From assembly GCF_014297365.1 (NCBI RefSeq), contig NZ_JACOQD010000001.1, positions 1-64,000 on the forward strand: 64,000 nucleotides of DNA, read 5' to 3'. Numbering within the stretch: position 1 is the stretch's first letter; each line of letters starts with the position of its first letter. Origin of the DNA: Winogradskyella echinorum. GTDB lineage: Bacteria > Bacteroidota > Bacteroidia > Flavobacteriales > Flavobacteriaceae. This document shows positions 31,003 through 40,010 of this stretch, piece after piece. Below the pieces are notes generated by a model. The model was given only the letters and a program-made list of their open reading frames with translations. It was not told where the DNA came from and made no database searches. Made by a program: the position numbers and the translations under genes.

Positions 31003-31893
31003 TTAACGAAGATTTCTTGGATGAGAATTAGCGTACACTTTTTTTAATTCTGCTATACTATTATGTGTATAAACTTGAGTGGCTGCTAAACTGGTATGTC
31101 CAAGAAGTTCTTTTACTGCATTTAAATCTGCACCTTGATTTAATAAGTGTGTTGCAAAAGAGTGCCTTAATACATGTGGACTACATTTTGCCTTAGAAGA
31201 TGCTTTACTAAAATACTTATTTATTATTCTGTAAACAAGCATTTCGTAAATTTTAAGACCTTTTTGGGTTAAAAATAACATCTCTTTATCATCTATAGCA
31301 TTTAATTGCGATCGGTATTCTAAATAACTTTTTATAGAAATTATTAAAGAATCTATTAAAGGTATATATCGCTCCTTATTTCGTTTTCCTAATACCTTTA
31401 TATGTTTATTTTCAAAATCTATATCATTTATCTTTATTTCTATCAACTCTATTCTCCTTATACCTGTGGCATAAAACAATTCTATAATTAAATGGTTTCT
31501 GGCACTTTCAAAATCGTTTATCTCTATTGAGTTTTCGAGGACCGCTTTTAATTCTTCCTCGGAAAAAGGTAATTGCACTTTCTTTCCAACTTTTAAAGCT
31601 TTGTGTTGTTTTAAAGGATTAACATCTATTGTTTGGATTTTTAATAAAAACTTATAATAAGTATTTAGAGAAGATATTTTTCTGTTAATGGTTCTATTTG
31701 AAATCCCACTATTAACGAGTTCAACTATCCATTGTCTTATTTCTGAATATCCAACTTTTGAAAAAGATTCAGATTGGTGGTGTTCGTTTAAAAAGTCCTT
31801 AAACATTTCAATATCTCTAGAGTAAGCCAATACTGTATGTTTGGAATACTTCTTTTCTAACAATAAATAATCTGAAAATGCTTTGAGGCTCAT
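31003..31893 (-). CDS. xerC: Tyrosine recombinase XerC
   Basis: 296 residues. An N-terminal SAM-like core-binding domain is followed by a catalytic domain with R146 (ATGIR), K170, H240 and R243 (HVLRHSFATHLL), H266 (LGHTS) and the nucleophile Y275 (QVYTH). Length and residues fit chromosome-dimer resolvases that act at dif with a partner. The gene sits with hpf, as often in flavobacteria; there is no nearby integrase-type cargo, so a mobile-element role is unlikely. Confidence 0.93.
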   Translation of the reverse strand: MSLKAFSDYLLLEKKYSKHTVLAYSRDIEMFKDFLNEHHQSESFSKVGYSEIRQWIVELVNSGISNRTINRKISSLNTYYKFLLKIQTIDVNPLKQHKALKVGKKVQLPFSEEELKAVLENSIEINDFESARNHLIIELFYATGIRRIELIEIKINDIDFENKHIKVLGKRNKERYIPLIDSLIISIKSYLEYRSQLNAIDDKEMLFLTQKGLKIYEMLVYRIINKYFSKASSKAKCSPHVLRHSFATHLLNQGADLNAVKELLGHTSLAATQVYTHNSIAELKKVYANSHPRNLR

Positions 31894-31953
31894 GTCTTTT
31901 TAAGATTGATACTAAATATAACTATTAGTTATAAGTTATATTAGATTTTGAAC

Positions 31954-31984
31954 AAAAAAAATCCTGCACTATGTCAGGATTTTT
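31954..31984 (-). terminator. Terminator of the alpha-amylase gene
   Basis: AAAATCCTG/CAGGATTTT stem (9 bp) with loop CACTATGT; on the minus strand it ends in a T run. It lies 21 bp after the amylase stop codon. Confidence 0.85.
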
Positions 31985-32004
31985 AATTTAAAGTTCAGCA
32001 TCAA

Positions 32005-33381
32005 TTATTTAACCGACCAGACAGAATAGCTATTTGGTGGGGCTTGAATTTTAACCCATTTACCAGATTGGGTTGTTGGCTCCCAATTAGAATGACCTGT
32101 ATAATCTTTTATTACTGTACTAGACCAATTGGTTTCTATCCATCGCTCTTGCCAAGAATTTGAGTTATTAATATATACCACAAGACCCGAATTATTATAC
32201 CCATTTCTTCTTGCAATATATTCATCGTTATCTACGTGTAAAATATTGGTGGATCCGCCAGCAAGATTATTATGTATCCATATAAGGTTATTCATTCTTT
32301 CTTTATTTAACCATTCTTCATAGTCTTTATAAAAGATTGTTGGATAACCTTCATGTGTTAATATGTATGCATAAGCTAGAATTTTATTGTTTATAATTTC
32401 ATCTGTATCATGATTAGTTACAAATGTTACTGCCCTAGAAGCATTCTGTTTCCATAGCATATTATCATTAAGTGCATTTAGATTGTTCCCCATAAAAGCA
32501 TCTTTCATTTTATAGTAACATGCAAAATCAAAAGCACTAGCTTCGGCAGAACTTGTCCAAGAATCTAATAAAGACACATTACTATCCCAAAGTTCTCCAA
32601 CAGAAAAACCTCCAACTTCATTTTTCCAATCTTTTACAACCCATGGTTCAAAACCTTTTACGTAATCGAATCGCCAGCCATCAAAACCAATGACATCTCT
32701 ATAGTATTTTGCTACACTATTTGAGTTTTTCCATAGCCAATCTTGAACGTAATTTTGGTGATGACATAAATCTGGAAATCCTCCAAATGCACCTGTATCA
32801 TTTGAATGTACGTTATTGGCATGAAAATCTGTAGCAGAGCGATAAAAATTTCCTGACATTGGGTTAAAATCAGTCCATGTATTTCCTCCTGTATATGGAT
32901 TTGCTTCACTATCTCCACCACTATTATGATTAAGAACAATATCTGCAATAACGCTAAGTCCGTTTTGATGTGCCGCATTAACCATGTTGATTAATTCAGT
33001 TCTCGAACCAAAGCGTGTTTCTATACTTCCCATTTGGTTATATTCACCAAAATCGTAATAATCAAAAGGATCATAACCCATAGAAAATGGGCCGTTTTGT
33101 GCTTTAGATGCTGGTGGAACCCAAATAGCATCAATACCAGCATTACTCCAATCTGCTACCTTAGAGCTTACGGTATTCCACCAAGTACCACCTGCTGGTA
33201 CATCCCAATAAAAAGCTTGCATCATTACACCAGAACCAATTGGTTTTAGTCCATTTTTAGCATTTGAAGTATTTGGCTTAGTTGAATGATTAGATTGCTC
33301 TTCTGTAGCGATCTCATCTTGACTACAATTAAAAAGGCATAACATTAAACATGTAATACCAATAAGTTTTAAATATTTCAT
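32005..33381 (-). CDS. Lipoprotein alpha-amylase, GH13 of the Thermococcales-like type
   Basis: 458 residues. Signal peptide with lipobox LFNC (Cys19), then a polar linker and a GH13 (beta/alpha)8 barrel: DIVLNH (about 147-152), nucleophile D239 in GWRFDYVKG, acid E263 in VGELWD, transition-state D325 in TNHDTD. Segments such as VMMQAFYWDVPAGGTWW, SMGYDPFDYYDFGEY and DYEEWLNKERMNNLIWIHN closely recall the archaeal Pyrococcus/Thermococcus enzymes (from memory: CAZy subfamily GH13_7). It should hydrolyse starch-type alpha-1,4-glucan at the outer membrane or periplasm. A 16-bp LacI-type palindrome lies 67 bp upstream. It is not part of a visible Sus locus. Confidence 0.92.
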   Translation of the reverse strand: MKYLKLIGITCLMLCLFNCSQDEIATEEQSNHSTKPNTSNAKNGLKPIGSGVMMQAFYWDVPAGGTWWNTVSSKVADWSNAGIDAIWVPPASKAQNGPFSMGYDPFDYYDFGEYNQMGSIETRFGSRTELINMVNAAHQNGLSVIADIVLNHNSGGDSEANPYTGGNTWTDFNPMSGNFYRSATDFHANNVHSNDTGAFGGFPDLCHHQNYVQDWLWKNSNSVAKYYRDVIGFDGWRFDYVKGFEPWVVKDWKNEVGGFSVGELWDSNVSLLDSWTSSAEASAFDFACYYKMKDAFMGNNLNALNDNMLWKQNASRAVTFVTNHDTDEIINNKILAYAYILTHEGYPTIFYKDYEEWLNKERMNNLIWIHNNLAGGSTNILHVDNDEYIARRNGYNNSGLVVYINNSNSWQERWIETNWSSTVIKDYTGHSNWEPTTQSGKWVKIQAPPNSYSVWSVK

Positions 33382-33447
33382 AAATTTTAGAAATTGGTTA
33401 TATCTAAAACTAAATTAATATCACATAGAATTAAAATTTAGAATATT

Positions 33448-33463
33448 ACGAAAACGTTTTCGT
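33448..33463. promoter_or_regulatory. LacI-type operator upstream of the alpha-amylase
   Basis: ACGAAAACGTTTTCGT is a perfect 16-bp palindrome with central CG, the typical form of LacI/GalR-family operators. It is 67-82 bp before the amylase start. Its regulator is not obviously next to it. Confidence 0.7.
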
Positions 33464-33507
33464 GTTGATAAATCGCTATTTTTTTAGCAATAAATTCGAT
33501 AAAACGC

Positions 33508-33535
33508 AAAAAACCCGTGAATATTTTCACAGGTT
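33508..33535 (-). terminator. Terminator between the amylase promoter and the acyl-CoA dehydrogenase start side
   Basis: On the minus strand AACCTGTGAA-AATA-TTCACGGGTT (10 bp, one G-U) is followed by TTTTTTGCG. It lies upstream of the amylase and 49 bp beyond the acyl-CoA dehydrogenase stop position is not crossed: the dehydrogenase stop codon is at 33584, so this hairpin terminates that gene. Confidence 0.8.
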
Positions 33536-33583
33536 CGTAAATTTAACAATATGTTTTACCTAACAAGTAAATCTATTTAATCG

Positions 33584-34750
33584 TTAAGTTGCTGGTTTAT
33601 AATCCTTATTATCAATTACCATTTTAGCGATAATTTCTTTGAGTATCTCTGATGTACCTCCACCAATTGGTCCTAAACGACTATCCCTTGACATCCGCGC
33701 CAATGGGTATTCCTCCATATATCCATAACCACCTAAAAACTGAAGGCATTGATAAATAACATCATCAGCCATTTTTGTAGATTGCAACTTAGACATTGTA
33801 GCTTCTTTAACCACATAATCTCCCATATCTAAACGCTTTGTAACATAATAATTAAATTGCTTACAAATTTCCATTTGTGTTTCGCAATCTGCATAAGTAT
33901 GTCTCAATGCTTGAAATTTATCTATAGTTCTGCCAAAAGCTGTTCTCTCAGACATATATTGTTTTGCATATTCTAAAGCGAATTCAGCACGTGCATGCGC
34001 ATTAACTCCCATAATTAATCGTTCTAATGCAAAGTGTTGCATTATATATGGAAAACCTTGGTTTTCCTCACCCATTAAACTTGAAGTAGGAATCTCTACG
34101 TTATCAAAAGCAATTTCTCCTGTATCTGATGCTCTCCAACCTAACTTATCTAATTTTGTAGCAGAAATGCCTGGTGTATCTCTATCCATTACAAATATGC
34201 TAATACCCTTATTTCCCAATTCTGGATTTGTCTTTGCAGCAACTACTAAGTAATCACTATAAACTCCGTTTGTTATAAAAGTTTTAGATCCATTAATAAT
34301 ATACGTATCACCTTTTTTAACAGCAGTAGTTCTCATACCTGCTACATCACTACCACCAAAAGGTTCAGTAATACAAAGACAACCTATAGCATCACCTGAT
34401 GCGCTTGGTGTTAAATACTTTTCTTTTTGTTCGTGATTTCCCTCCTTATTAAGATGCGTCATTGCTAAATATGCATGCGCCCACATCGCAGCAGCAAAAC
34501 CACCAGAATTAATACGCTGCATTTCTTCAAGAAAAATAACGGTGTAAAATAAGTCTAAATCTAATCCACCATAAGCTTCCGGAGTTGCTAAACCAAAGTA
34601 ACCCATGTCTCCAAATTTCTTCCAGATAAAACGCTCTATATGACCCGTTTCTTCCCATTTATCAATGTGAGGAACAACTTCCTTTTGTAAAAAATCTCTT
34701 AGACTTTCTCTAAATAAATTATGCTCTTCCGTGAAATATAAATTAGACAT
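33584..34750 (-). CDS. Acyl-CoA dehydrogenase (long-chain/isovaleryl-type active site)
   Basis: 388 residues, full length. FAD/substrate signatures CITEPFGGSD (about 126-135) and the C-terminal QFLGGYGYMEEYPLAR and GPIGGGTSEI. The usual medium-chain catalytic Glu of the YEGT motif is Gly here; instead E243 in ALERLIMG occupies the helix position used by long-chain and isovaleryl-CoA dehydrogenases. The enzyme should therefore oxidise a long- or branched-chain acyl-CoA in the cytoplasm; the precise substrate is unknown. It follows the HhH gene by 13 bp. Confidence 0.93.
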   Translation of the reverse strand: MSNLYFTEEHNLFRESLRDFLQKEVVPHIDKWEETGHIERFIWKKFGDMGYFGLATPEAYGGLDLDLFYTVIFLEEMQRINSGGFAAAMWAHAYLAMTHLNKEGNHEQKEKYLTPSASGDAIGCLCITEPFGGSDVAGMRTTAVKKGDTYIINGSKTFITNGVYSDYLVVAAKTNPELGNKGISIFVMDRDTPGISATKLDKLGWRASDTGEIAFDNVEIPTSSLMGEENQGFPYIMQHFALERLIMGVNAHARAEFALEYAKQYMSERTAFGRTIDKFQALRHTYADCETQMEICKQFNYYVTKRLDMGDYVVKEATMSKLQSTKMADDVIYQCLQFLGGYGYMEEYPLARMSRDSRLGPIGGGTSEILKEIIAKMVIDNKDYKPAT

Positions 34751-34763
34751 GTATTACAATTTG

Positions 34764-35639
34764 TTATAAGTGCAAATATAACTTAATTATCTCTATCTTC
34801 TTTACAGGAAAATCTTCAACTTTTGTTAATTCTTCTAGCGATTTAAAACCATCTCTTAGGGTTCTTTCTTCAATAATATTGTTAGCCACTTCGTAGTCTA
34901 TATATTGAATGGTAACTAGTTCATCTCTTGTTGCTGTATTGAGATTAAACTTTTGAATTGGTCTTGGAGTTTTTACTGTAAAATCATTCTTAATACGATT
35001 AATCACTTCTGGAGTTAAACCCCAAACTTCAGCTAATTGCACATCTGAAATAAAACCTCCCTTATATTTATCTCTATATTTAACGATACGCTCGGAGAGT
35101 TTTTCACCAACTCCATTTACTTTTTGTAATTGACTTGACGTCGCTTTATTTAAATCAACTTTTTGAGCATAGGTTTTTGGAGTATTATTACTTGAATAAG
35201 CATTATTATAGGAATTTGTTTTGGATTTAGGATTAGTAACCCATTCTGGAAATTTAAAATATGGTGAAATTTTATCCAATAAAGAATCTGAAACTTTAGT
35301 AACCTGTTGAAATTCTTTAGCTGAATTTACCCATTGATTACTTTCTCTAAATTTATGAAGTCTGTCAATTTCTTCATTCGATAACCCTAGAGTATAACCT
35401 TTATAATCTGTAATATAATTAGGATTGAATGGATATAATTTTGGCTTATTTTTTTCTAATTCAACTAAACGCAAGGAATCTAACTCTTTTCTAAAAGCAT
35501 CAAGTTCATTTTGATTTGATTGCGGTTCATCTTCTGAAAAATCTACAAATGCGTAAATTATTTGAGCCACAAGAATAATTGAAATCAATAAAAAAATCCC
35601 ATTCCGTTGTTGATTAGAAAACTGGAAATGGGATTTCAT
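34764..35639 (-). CDS. Membrane-anchored helix-hairpin-helix (ComEA-like) protein
   Basis: 291 residues. One N-terminal membrane segment (GIFLLISIILVAQIIYAFV) and three helix-hairpin-helix units: about 75-125, about 165-220 (VDLNKATSSQLQKVNGVGEKLSERIV) and about 232-288 (FNLNTATRDELVTIQYIDYE). ComEA-like proteins bind double-stranded DNA on the periplasmic side in natural transformation, but no other competence gene is nearby, so the role is not certain. It lies 25 bp after the symporter gene. Confidence 0.85.
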   Translation of the reverse strand: MKSHFQFSNQQRNGIFLLISIILVAQIIYAFVDFSEDEPQSNQNELDAFRKELDSLRLVELEKNKPKLYPFNPNYITDYKGYTLGLSNEEIDRLHKFRESNQWVNSAKEFQQVTKVSDSLLDKISPYFKFPEWVTNPKSKTNSYNNAYSSNNTPKTYAQKVDLNKATSSQLQKVNGVGEKLSERIVKYRDKYKGGFISDVQLAEVWGLTPEVINRIKNDFTVKTPRPIQKFNLNTATRDELVTIQYIDYEVANNIIEERTLRDGFKSLEELTKVEDFPVKKIEIIKLYLHL

Positions 35640-35664
35640 ATACTATTAAACTTATGAATGAAAT

Positions 35665-37260
35665 TTAGGCTTTTGAGACCTTAATTGCTTTCATATATCT
35701 TTTTAGTTCTTCTTTTACTTTTGGTGCTAAGAGTATTAAACCTACCATATTTGGTACCATCATTGCAAATACCATGGCATCAGAAAAACCAATAACTGAA
35801 TCTAAACTAGCTGCCGCACCAATAATAACGAAAATACAGAAAATCACTTTGTAGGTATATTCGGTTTTTTTAGATCTTCCAAATAAATAAGACCACCCTT
35901 GAAAACCATAGTAAGACCAAGAAATCATTGAACTAAAGGCAAATAATACCACTGCAACTGTCAATACATATGGAAACCATGATATAGAAGATTCAAATGC
36001 ACTAGAAGTTAATAATATAGCTTGCGCATCATTTGCTGGTGGGTTTAAAGGATCTACAAAACCAGTAATAATTAATACTAAAGCTGTCATTGTACAAACG
36101 ACAACTGTATCTATAAAAGGTTCTAACAATGCTACCATACCTTCACTTGCTGCATATTTAGTTTTAACAGCTGAATGCGCAATAGAAGCCGAACCAATAC
36201 CTGCTTCATTTGAGAAAGCCGCACGTCTAAATCCTTGAATTAAAACACCAACTGCTCCACCTGCAATTCCTTCTGGACTAAAAGCTCCATTCCATATTGC
36301 TGCAAATGCACTACCTACCATATCAAATTTGGCAAAAATAACGAACAATGACGCTGCTACATATATAGCAACCATAAAAGGGACAATCTTATCAGTAACT
36401 TTCGCAATTTTCTTGATACCGCCAATAATTACGATACCAACTAGTATTGCCATTACCAATCCAAATGCCCAACCATAACCATTTAGTATAGATTGTTCTC
36501 CACCTGAAATATTTTCAACTAATTGAAAAGCTTGATTAACTTGGAACATATTTCCACCACCGAAAGATCCTCCAATAACGAAAATGGCGAATAAAACAGC
36601 TAGTACTCTACCTAATCCACCCATACCTTTAGACTTTAGTCCTTTAGTTAAGTAATACATAGGACCACCATAAACAGTTCCATCTTCACCAATATCTCTA
36701 TATTTAACACCAAGTGTACATTCGACGAATTTTGATGCCATCCCTAAGAAACCAGCGATAATCATCCAAAACGTAGCACCCGCACCACCAATTGAAACTG
36801 CTATGGCAACGCCTGCAATATTACCAAGTCCAACGGTTGCGGATAATGCAGCTGTTAATGCTTGAAAATGAGACACCTCACCGTCATGATCTTCAACGGC
36901 TATTGTTTCTCTAATATCACCACCTGGAGTAGCATCACCTGCAGCAACCAAAGATTCATGATGATCTATTTCATCATATTTTCCTCTTACAATATTTATA
37001 GAAGTTAAAAATCCTCTAAAATTTATAAAATTGAAATAAAATGTAAAATATAGTGCTCCTAAAATCAAAGGAAATAATACCCAATAAACACTAACAGTAT
37101 CTGTGAAAGGAATTTGATAAAATACGGCTTCTACAAACCATCCTGTAGCATTACCGAATGCTTGGTCGATTTTTTGGTCAATACCCATTTCTTGGGTCTC
37201 TTGAGCAAAGTTTAATAATGGTAATACTAAAGCAAAAATAGATAGAAGATATTTCTTCAT
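35665..37260 (-). CDS. Sodium:alanine/glycine symporter (AGCS family)
   Basis: 531 residues. The conserved sodium-coupled transporter motif ATVGLGNIAGVAIAVSIGG is present with about ten membrane segments (for example GFRRAAFSNEAGIGSASIAH and AFSSMISWSYYGFQGWSYLFG). Unusually, the protein begins with what looks like a cleavable signal peptide (LLSIFALVLPLLNFAQ) before an extra N-terminal stretch of about 30 residues. It should import a small neutral amino acid with Na+ across the inner membrane. Confidence 0.92.
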   Translation of the reverse strand: MKKYLLSIFALVLPLLNFAQETQEMGIDQKIDQAFGNATGWFVEAVFYQIPFTDTVSVYWVLFPLILGALYFTFYFNFINFRGFLTSINIVRGKYDEIDHHESLVAAGDATPGGDIRETIAVEDHDGEVSHFQALTAALSATVGLGNIAGVAIAVSIGGAGATFWMIIAGFLGMASKFVECTLGVKYRDIGEDGTVYGGPMYYLTKGLKSKGMGGLGRVLAVLFAIFVIGGSFGGGNMFQVNQAFQLVENISGGEQSILNGYGWAFGLVMAILVGIVIIGGIKKIAKVTDKIVPFMVAIYVAASLFVIFAKFDMVGSAFAAIWNGAFSPEGIAGGAVGVLIQGFRRAAFSNEAGIGSASIAHSAVKTKYAASEGMVALLEPFIDTVVVCTMTALVLIITGFVDPLNPPANDAQAILLTSSAFESSISWFPYVLTVAVVLFAFSSMISWSYYGFQGWSYLFGRSKKTEYTYKVIFCIFVIIGAAASLDSVIGFSDAMVFAMMVPNMVGLILLAPKVKEELKRYMKAIKVSKA

Positions 37261-37356
37261 GAGAGTAGTTATTAGTTAGTTTTTAGTTTTAATGGTGACA
37301 AGATGCTAAAAATTTTTGAGTTTTTAAAGCCTATAGCGTTAAAATGGCTGAGTAAC

Positions 37357-38385
37357 TTAAGCTATATTATATTCTGAGTTTAGCTTATGTATTTGTTCTG
37401 GCCTCCCTAAAACAATTATTTTTGAACCAGGAATCAACTTTGTATCAGCCTCTGGATTAACTATATATTCCCCTTTACTGCCTTTAAATCCAATCACTGT
37501 ACAACCCGTCTTTTTGCGTAAATCTAGATCTCTAATTGTTTTTTCTTCAGAAGCGTCATAAAGTAGTTCTACTTTAACTTCTTCAATATTAATATTACGT
37601 TCTCCTACAATACCCAAATTATCAATAAATTCTATTAAATCCGGAATAACGACTAATGAAGCCATGTGGTCACCTCCAATTCTATCTGGTAAGATAACAT
37701 TATTGGCACCAGCCAGTTTTAGCTTATTATAGGATGTTTCTTGTGATGCTCTACTAATGATAACTAAGTCTTTTTTCATTTGCCTAGCAGACAGTACAAC
37801 AAATAAATTATCAGCATCACTTGGTAATGCACTTATTAAAGTACTTGCACGTTTTATACCTGCGTCTAAAAGAATGTCGTCTTCATTAGCATTTCCAAAA
37901 ATGAAAGGAATATCGTCTTCTTGAAACTTTTCTATTACTTCTTTATCACGCTCTATAACAACAAAAGACTTTTTGTATGCTAATAATTTTTTAGCCGCTT
38001 GCTTTCCATTACGTCCATAACCACAAATAATTATATGGTTAGTCATGGCATCAATTTTCTTTTGCATTTTCCTCTGTTTTATATCATCAAAATTATTTCT
38101 ACTGAGTATATATTCAGTAATTATAGAAATTGCGTAACCTACAATTACTACACTTGCTAAAATCAAAAAGATAGTGAATATTTTAGCATTTACATCTAGT
38201 GGATTTACTTCTGCAAAACCAACCGTGGTCATTGTTATAACCGTCATGTATAAAGCATCAATCCATTCGTAATCAGCAATAATTCTAAATCCAAGTACAC
38301 CTATACACAATAACAAAAAAAATAACGTTATTGCTGTATAAATTTTAGATCTAAAAAGTCTAATTAATGGATTATCTACATTCAT
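37357..38385 (-). CDS. Two-TM potassium channel with RCK (TrkA-N) domain
   Basis: 342 residues. TM1 (TAITLFFLLLCIGVLGF), pore helix and filter (MTVITMTTVGFAEV), TM2 (IFLILASVVIVGYAISII), then a Rossmann RCK domain (IIICGYGRNGKQAAKKLL, about 115) and a C-terminal TrkA-C-like domain ending SKIIVLGRPEQI. The filter reads TVGFAE instead of TVGYGD, so selectivity may be relaxed. It overlaps the PspC-like gene by 4 bp (ATGA), so the two are translationally coupled. Confidence 0.9.
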   Translation of the reverse strand: MNVDNPLIRLFRSKIYTAITLFFLLLCIGVLGFRIIADYEWIDALYMTVITMTTVGFAEVNPLDVNAKIFTIFLILASVVIVGYAISIITEYILSRNNFDDIKQRKMQKKIDAMTNHIIICGYGRNGKQAAKKLLAYKKSFVVIERDKEVIEKFQEDDIPFIFGNANEDDILLDAGIKRASTLISALPSDADNLFVVLSARQMKKDLVIISRASQETSYNKLKLAGANNVILPDRIGGDHMASLVVIPDLIEFIDNLGIVGERNINIEEVKVELLYDASEEKTIRDLDLRKKTGCTVIGFKGSKGEYIVNPEADTKLIPGSKIIVLGRPEQIHKLNSEYNIA

Positions 38386-38609
38386 AAATCAAAAACCGAT
38401 GAGCGTTTTGTGTAAACAATATCTTTAATTCGCATCCAAAACGCTAAAAACAAATATAACGCAAAACCAAAGCCAACAGTTACAAAAGTTAAGTACATAA
38501 ATGATGTTCTTACAATTTTGGCTCTAATGCCTAAACGGTCTGCTATTCGCTGGCAAACATAATATCCTCGTTTTTGAAAATAATGCAGCAAAGTATAGAA
38601 TAAACTCAT
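38382..38609 (-). CDS. Small PspC-domain membrane protein
   Basis: 75 residues. Contains VCQRIADRLGIRAKIVRTSF followed by a single hydrophobic segment (YLTFVTVGFGFALYLFLAFWM), the PspC fold. PspC proteins sense or respond to envelope stress at the inner membrane. Its coupling to a K+ channel gene is visible in the 4-bp overlap; a functional link is inferred. Confidence 0.8.
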   Translation of the reverse strand: MSLFYTLLHYFQKRGYYVCQRIADRLGIRAKIVRTSFMYLTFVTVGFGFALYLFLAFWMRIKDIVYTKRSSVFDL

Positions 38610-38621
38610 ACTGCAATTTAG

Positions 38622-39893
38622 TTAATTTTTAATTATTAAACTATTACCAATAGCGCATTGCAAGCATTTATTTTTATCGCAATATTCTTGCTTTAATTGA
38701 ATTAATCCCTGTGACGTTAAAGCATTTTTTTCTATTAATTTTAAATCTAAAAACTTGGTAACGATACTGTTATTTTCAACTTTTAATTCTCTAATAAGAT
38801 TAAATAAAGCATCATCTATTGATTTACCTTGAGATTTTGAATAAGTAAATTTTAAAGGTATAATAGTATTAATAATTAGCAAGTCTATAAACGAAGCGGT
38901 TAGTGCTTTTTTAGACACCTTAGATTTTTTAGAAAATGTGTAGTGAGATTTCCAAAAATCTGAAGTTTCTATATTGAATATTTTATAAGTTTCCTCTCTA
39001 GAATTTACAGCTATAACTTCTGAAAAAATATTTGTATTTCTATTGTATAAGGTTGCTAGTTGCGATAAGCGAATTGTTGGAAAATTTGGAGGTCTTAATC
39101 TAAAGAATTGAAGAGGTAACACACCCTGACTATCAATATTAAATTTATGCCTTAAAAACTGATATCGTTTTTTAAGATTTAAATAATAAGTCTCTTGTAC
39201 ATCATCACTGAGTAAATTGGCTTGTCCAAAGAATAAAGCTTCCAAATCTAAAACGTCATTTTGAAGCTTTCTAACTATTGAAAAATTAAACGAATTAGCT
39301 AAACTTAGAAAGGAATCTCCATTTACTTTAAGACCAAAATTTTTAGTTAGCATCTTAAAAAGCACTGACTCCCAATCATTATTTGATGTTTTTAAAAGAT
39401 GGTGAATACCTTTAGATTTCCGTTCTAATCTTTCAATATACAAGACTTCTAACCAATAGTTTAACAAAAAATCATCAACTTGATGAAAATCGTTTTCACA
39501 ATTAATCCAAGACCTAGAACTCATTAATTTCTGATAGGTATGGATTAAACTTTTATCAACATAATTCTTAATTTCTAAAGTAGGAATTTCTGAATTATCC
39601 TTCCTAAAAATTTCAGTATCATGCTCCCAAACCACATGTAAAATGACATTATCATAAGCGGCATCAACTTCGTGATTATGAACATACCAATCAGATGATT
39701 TTATATGAATCTCAACATTACCTGCCCATAGTTGCTCTCCAATAGTTAATTGCGCATTAAAAAAGTCTGGACCTGAATTGCGATTATGTTGCCCAAGTTG
39801 TTTAATGCTTATAGGTTCATTTTTTGTTGTTTTAATCCGAGAGGAACCAAATGCTTTGTGTTTCCAGATGTAATGAAGAAAATCTTCTTGCAT
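38622..39893 (-). CDS. DUF2851 family protein
   Basis: 423 residues, no signal peptide or membrane segments. The start MQEDFLHYIWKHKAF and blocks NSGPDFFNAQLTIGEQLWAGNVEIHIK and ADVILHVVWEHD-like NVILHVVWEHD are the DUF2851 family of Bacteroidota, of unknown function. The C-terminus carries a small Cys cluster (CDKNKCLQC). It is 12 bp upstream of the PspC-like gene. Confidence 0.85.
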   Translation of the reverse strand: MQEDFLHYIWKHKAFGSSRIKTTKNEPISIKQLGQHNRNSGPDFFNAQLTIGEQLWAGNVEIHIKSSDWYVHNHEVDAAYDNVILHVVWEHDTEIFRKDNSEIPTLEIKNYVDKSLIHTYQKLMSSRSWINCENDFHQVDDFLLNYWLEVLYIERLERKSKGIHHLLKTSNNDWESVLFKMLTKNFGLKVNGDSFLSLANSFNFSIVRKLQNDVLDLEALFFGQANLLSDDVQETYYLNLKKRYQFLRHKFNIDSQGVLPLQFFRLRPPNFPTIRLSQLATLYNRNTNIFSEVIAVNSREETYKIFNIETSDFWKSHYTFSKKSKVSKKALTASFIDLLIINTIIPLKFTYSKSQGKSIDDALFNLIRELKVENNSIVTKFLDLKLIEKNALTSQGLIQLKQEYCDKNKCLQCAIGNSLIIKN

Positions 39894-40010
39894 GGTCTTA
39901 AAATAGATATACTAAACTTAAGTAAAAAATTTCTAAATAAAATGAAAACATAATCGGTAATCACTATTTTGAAAAATAAAGTAGAATTATTTTCTTGTTG
40001 TAAATTACTT

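Noticed and set aside
31003..31893. Tyrosine recombinase as a sign of an integrative element
   Set aside because: Sequence and neighbours fit XerC; no attachment repeats, phage or transfer genes nearby.
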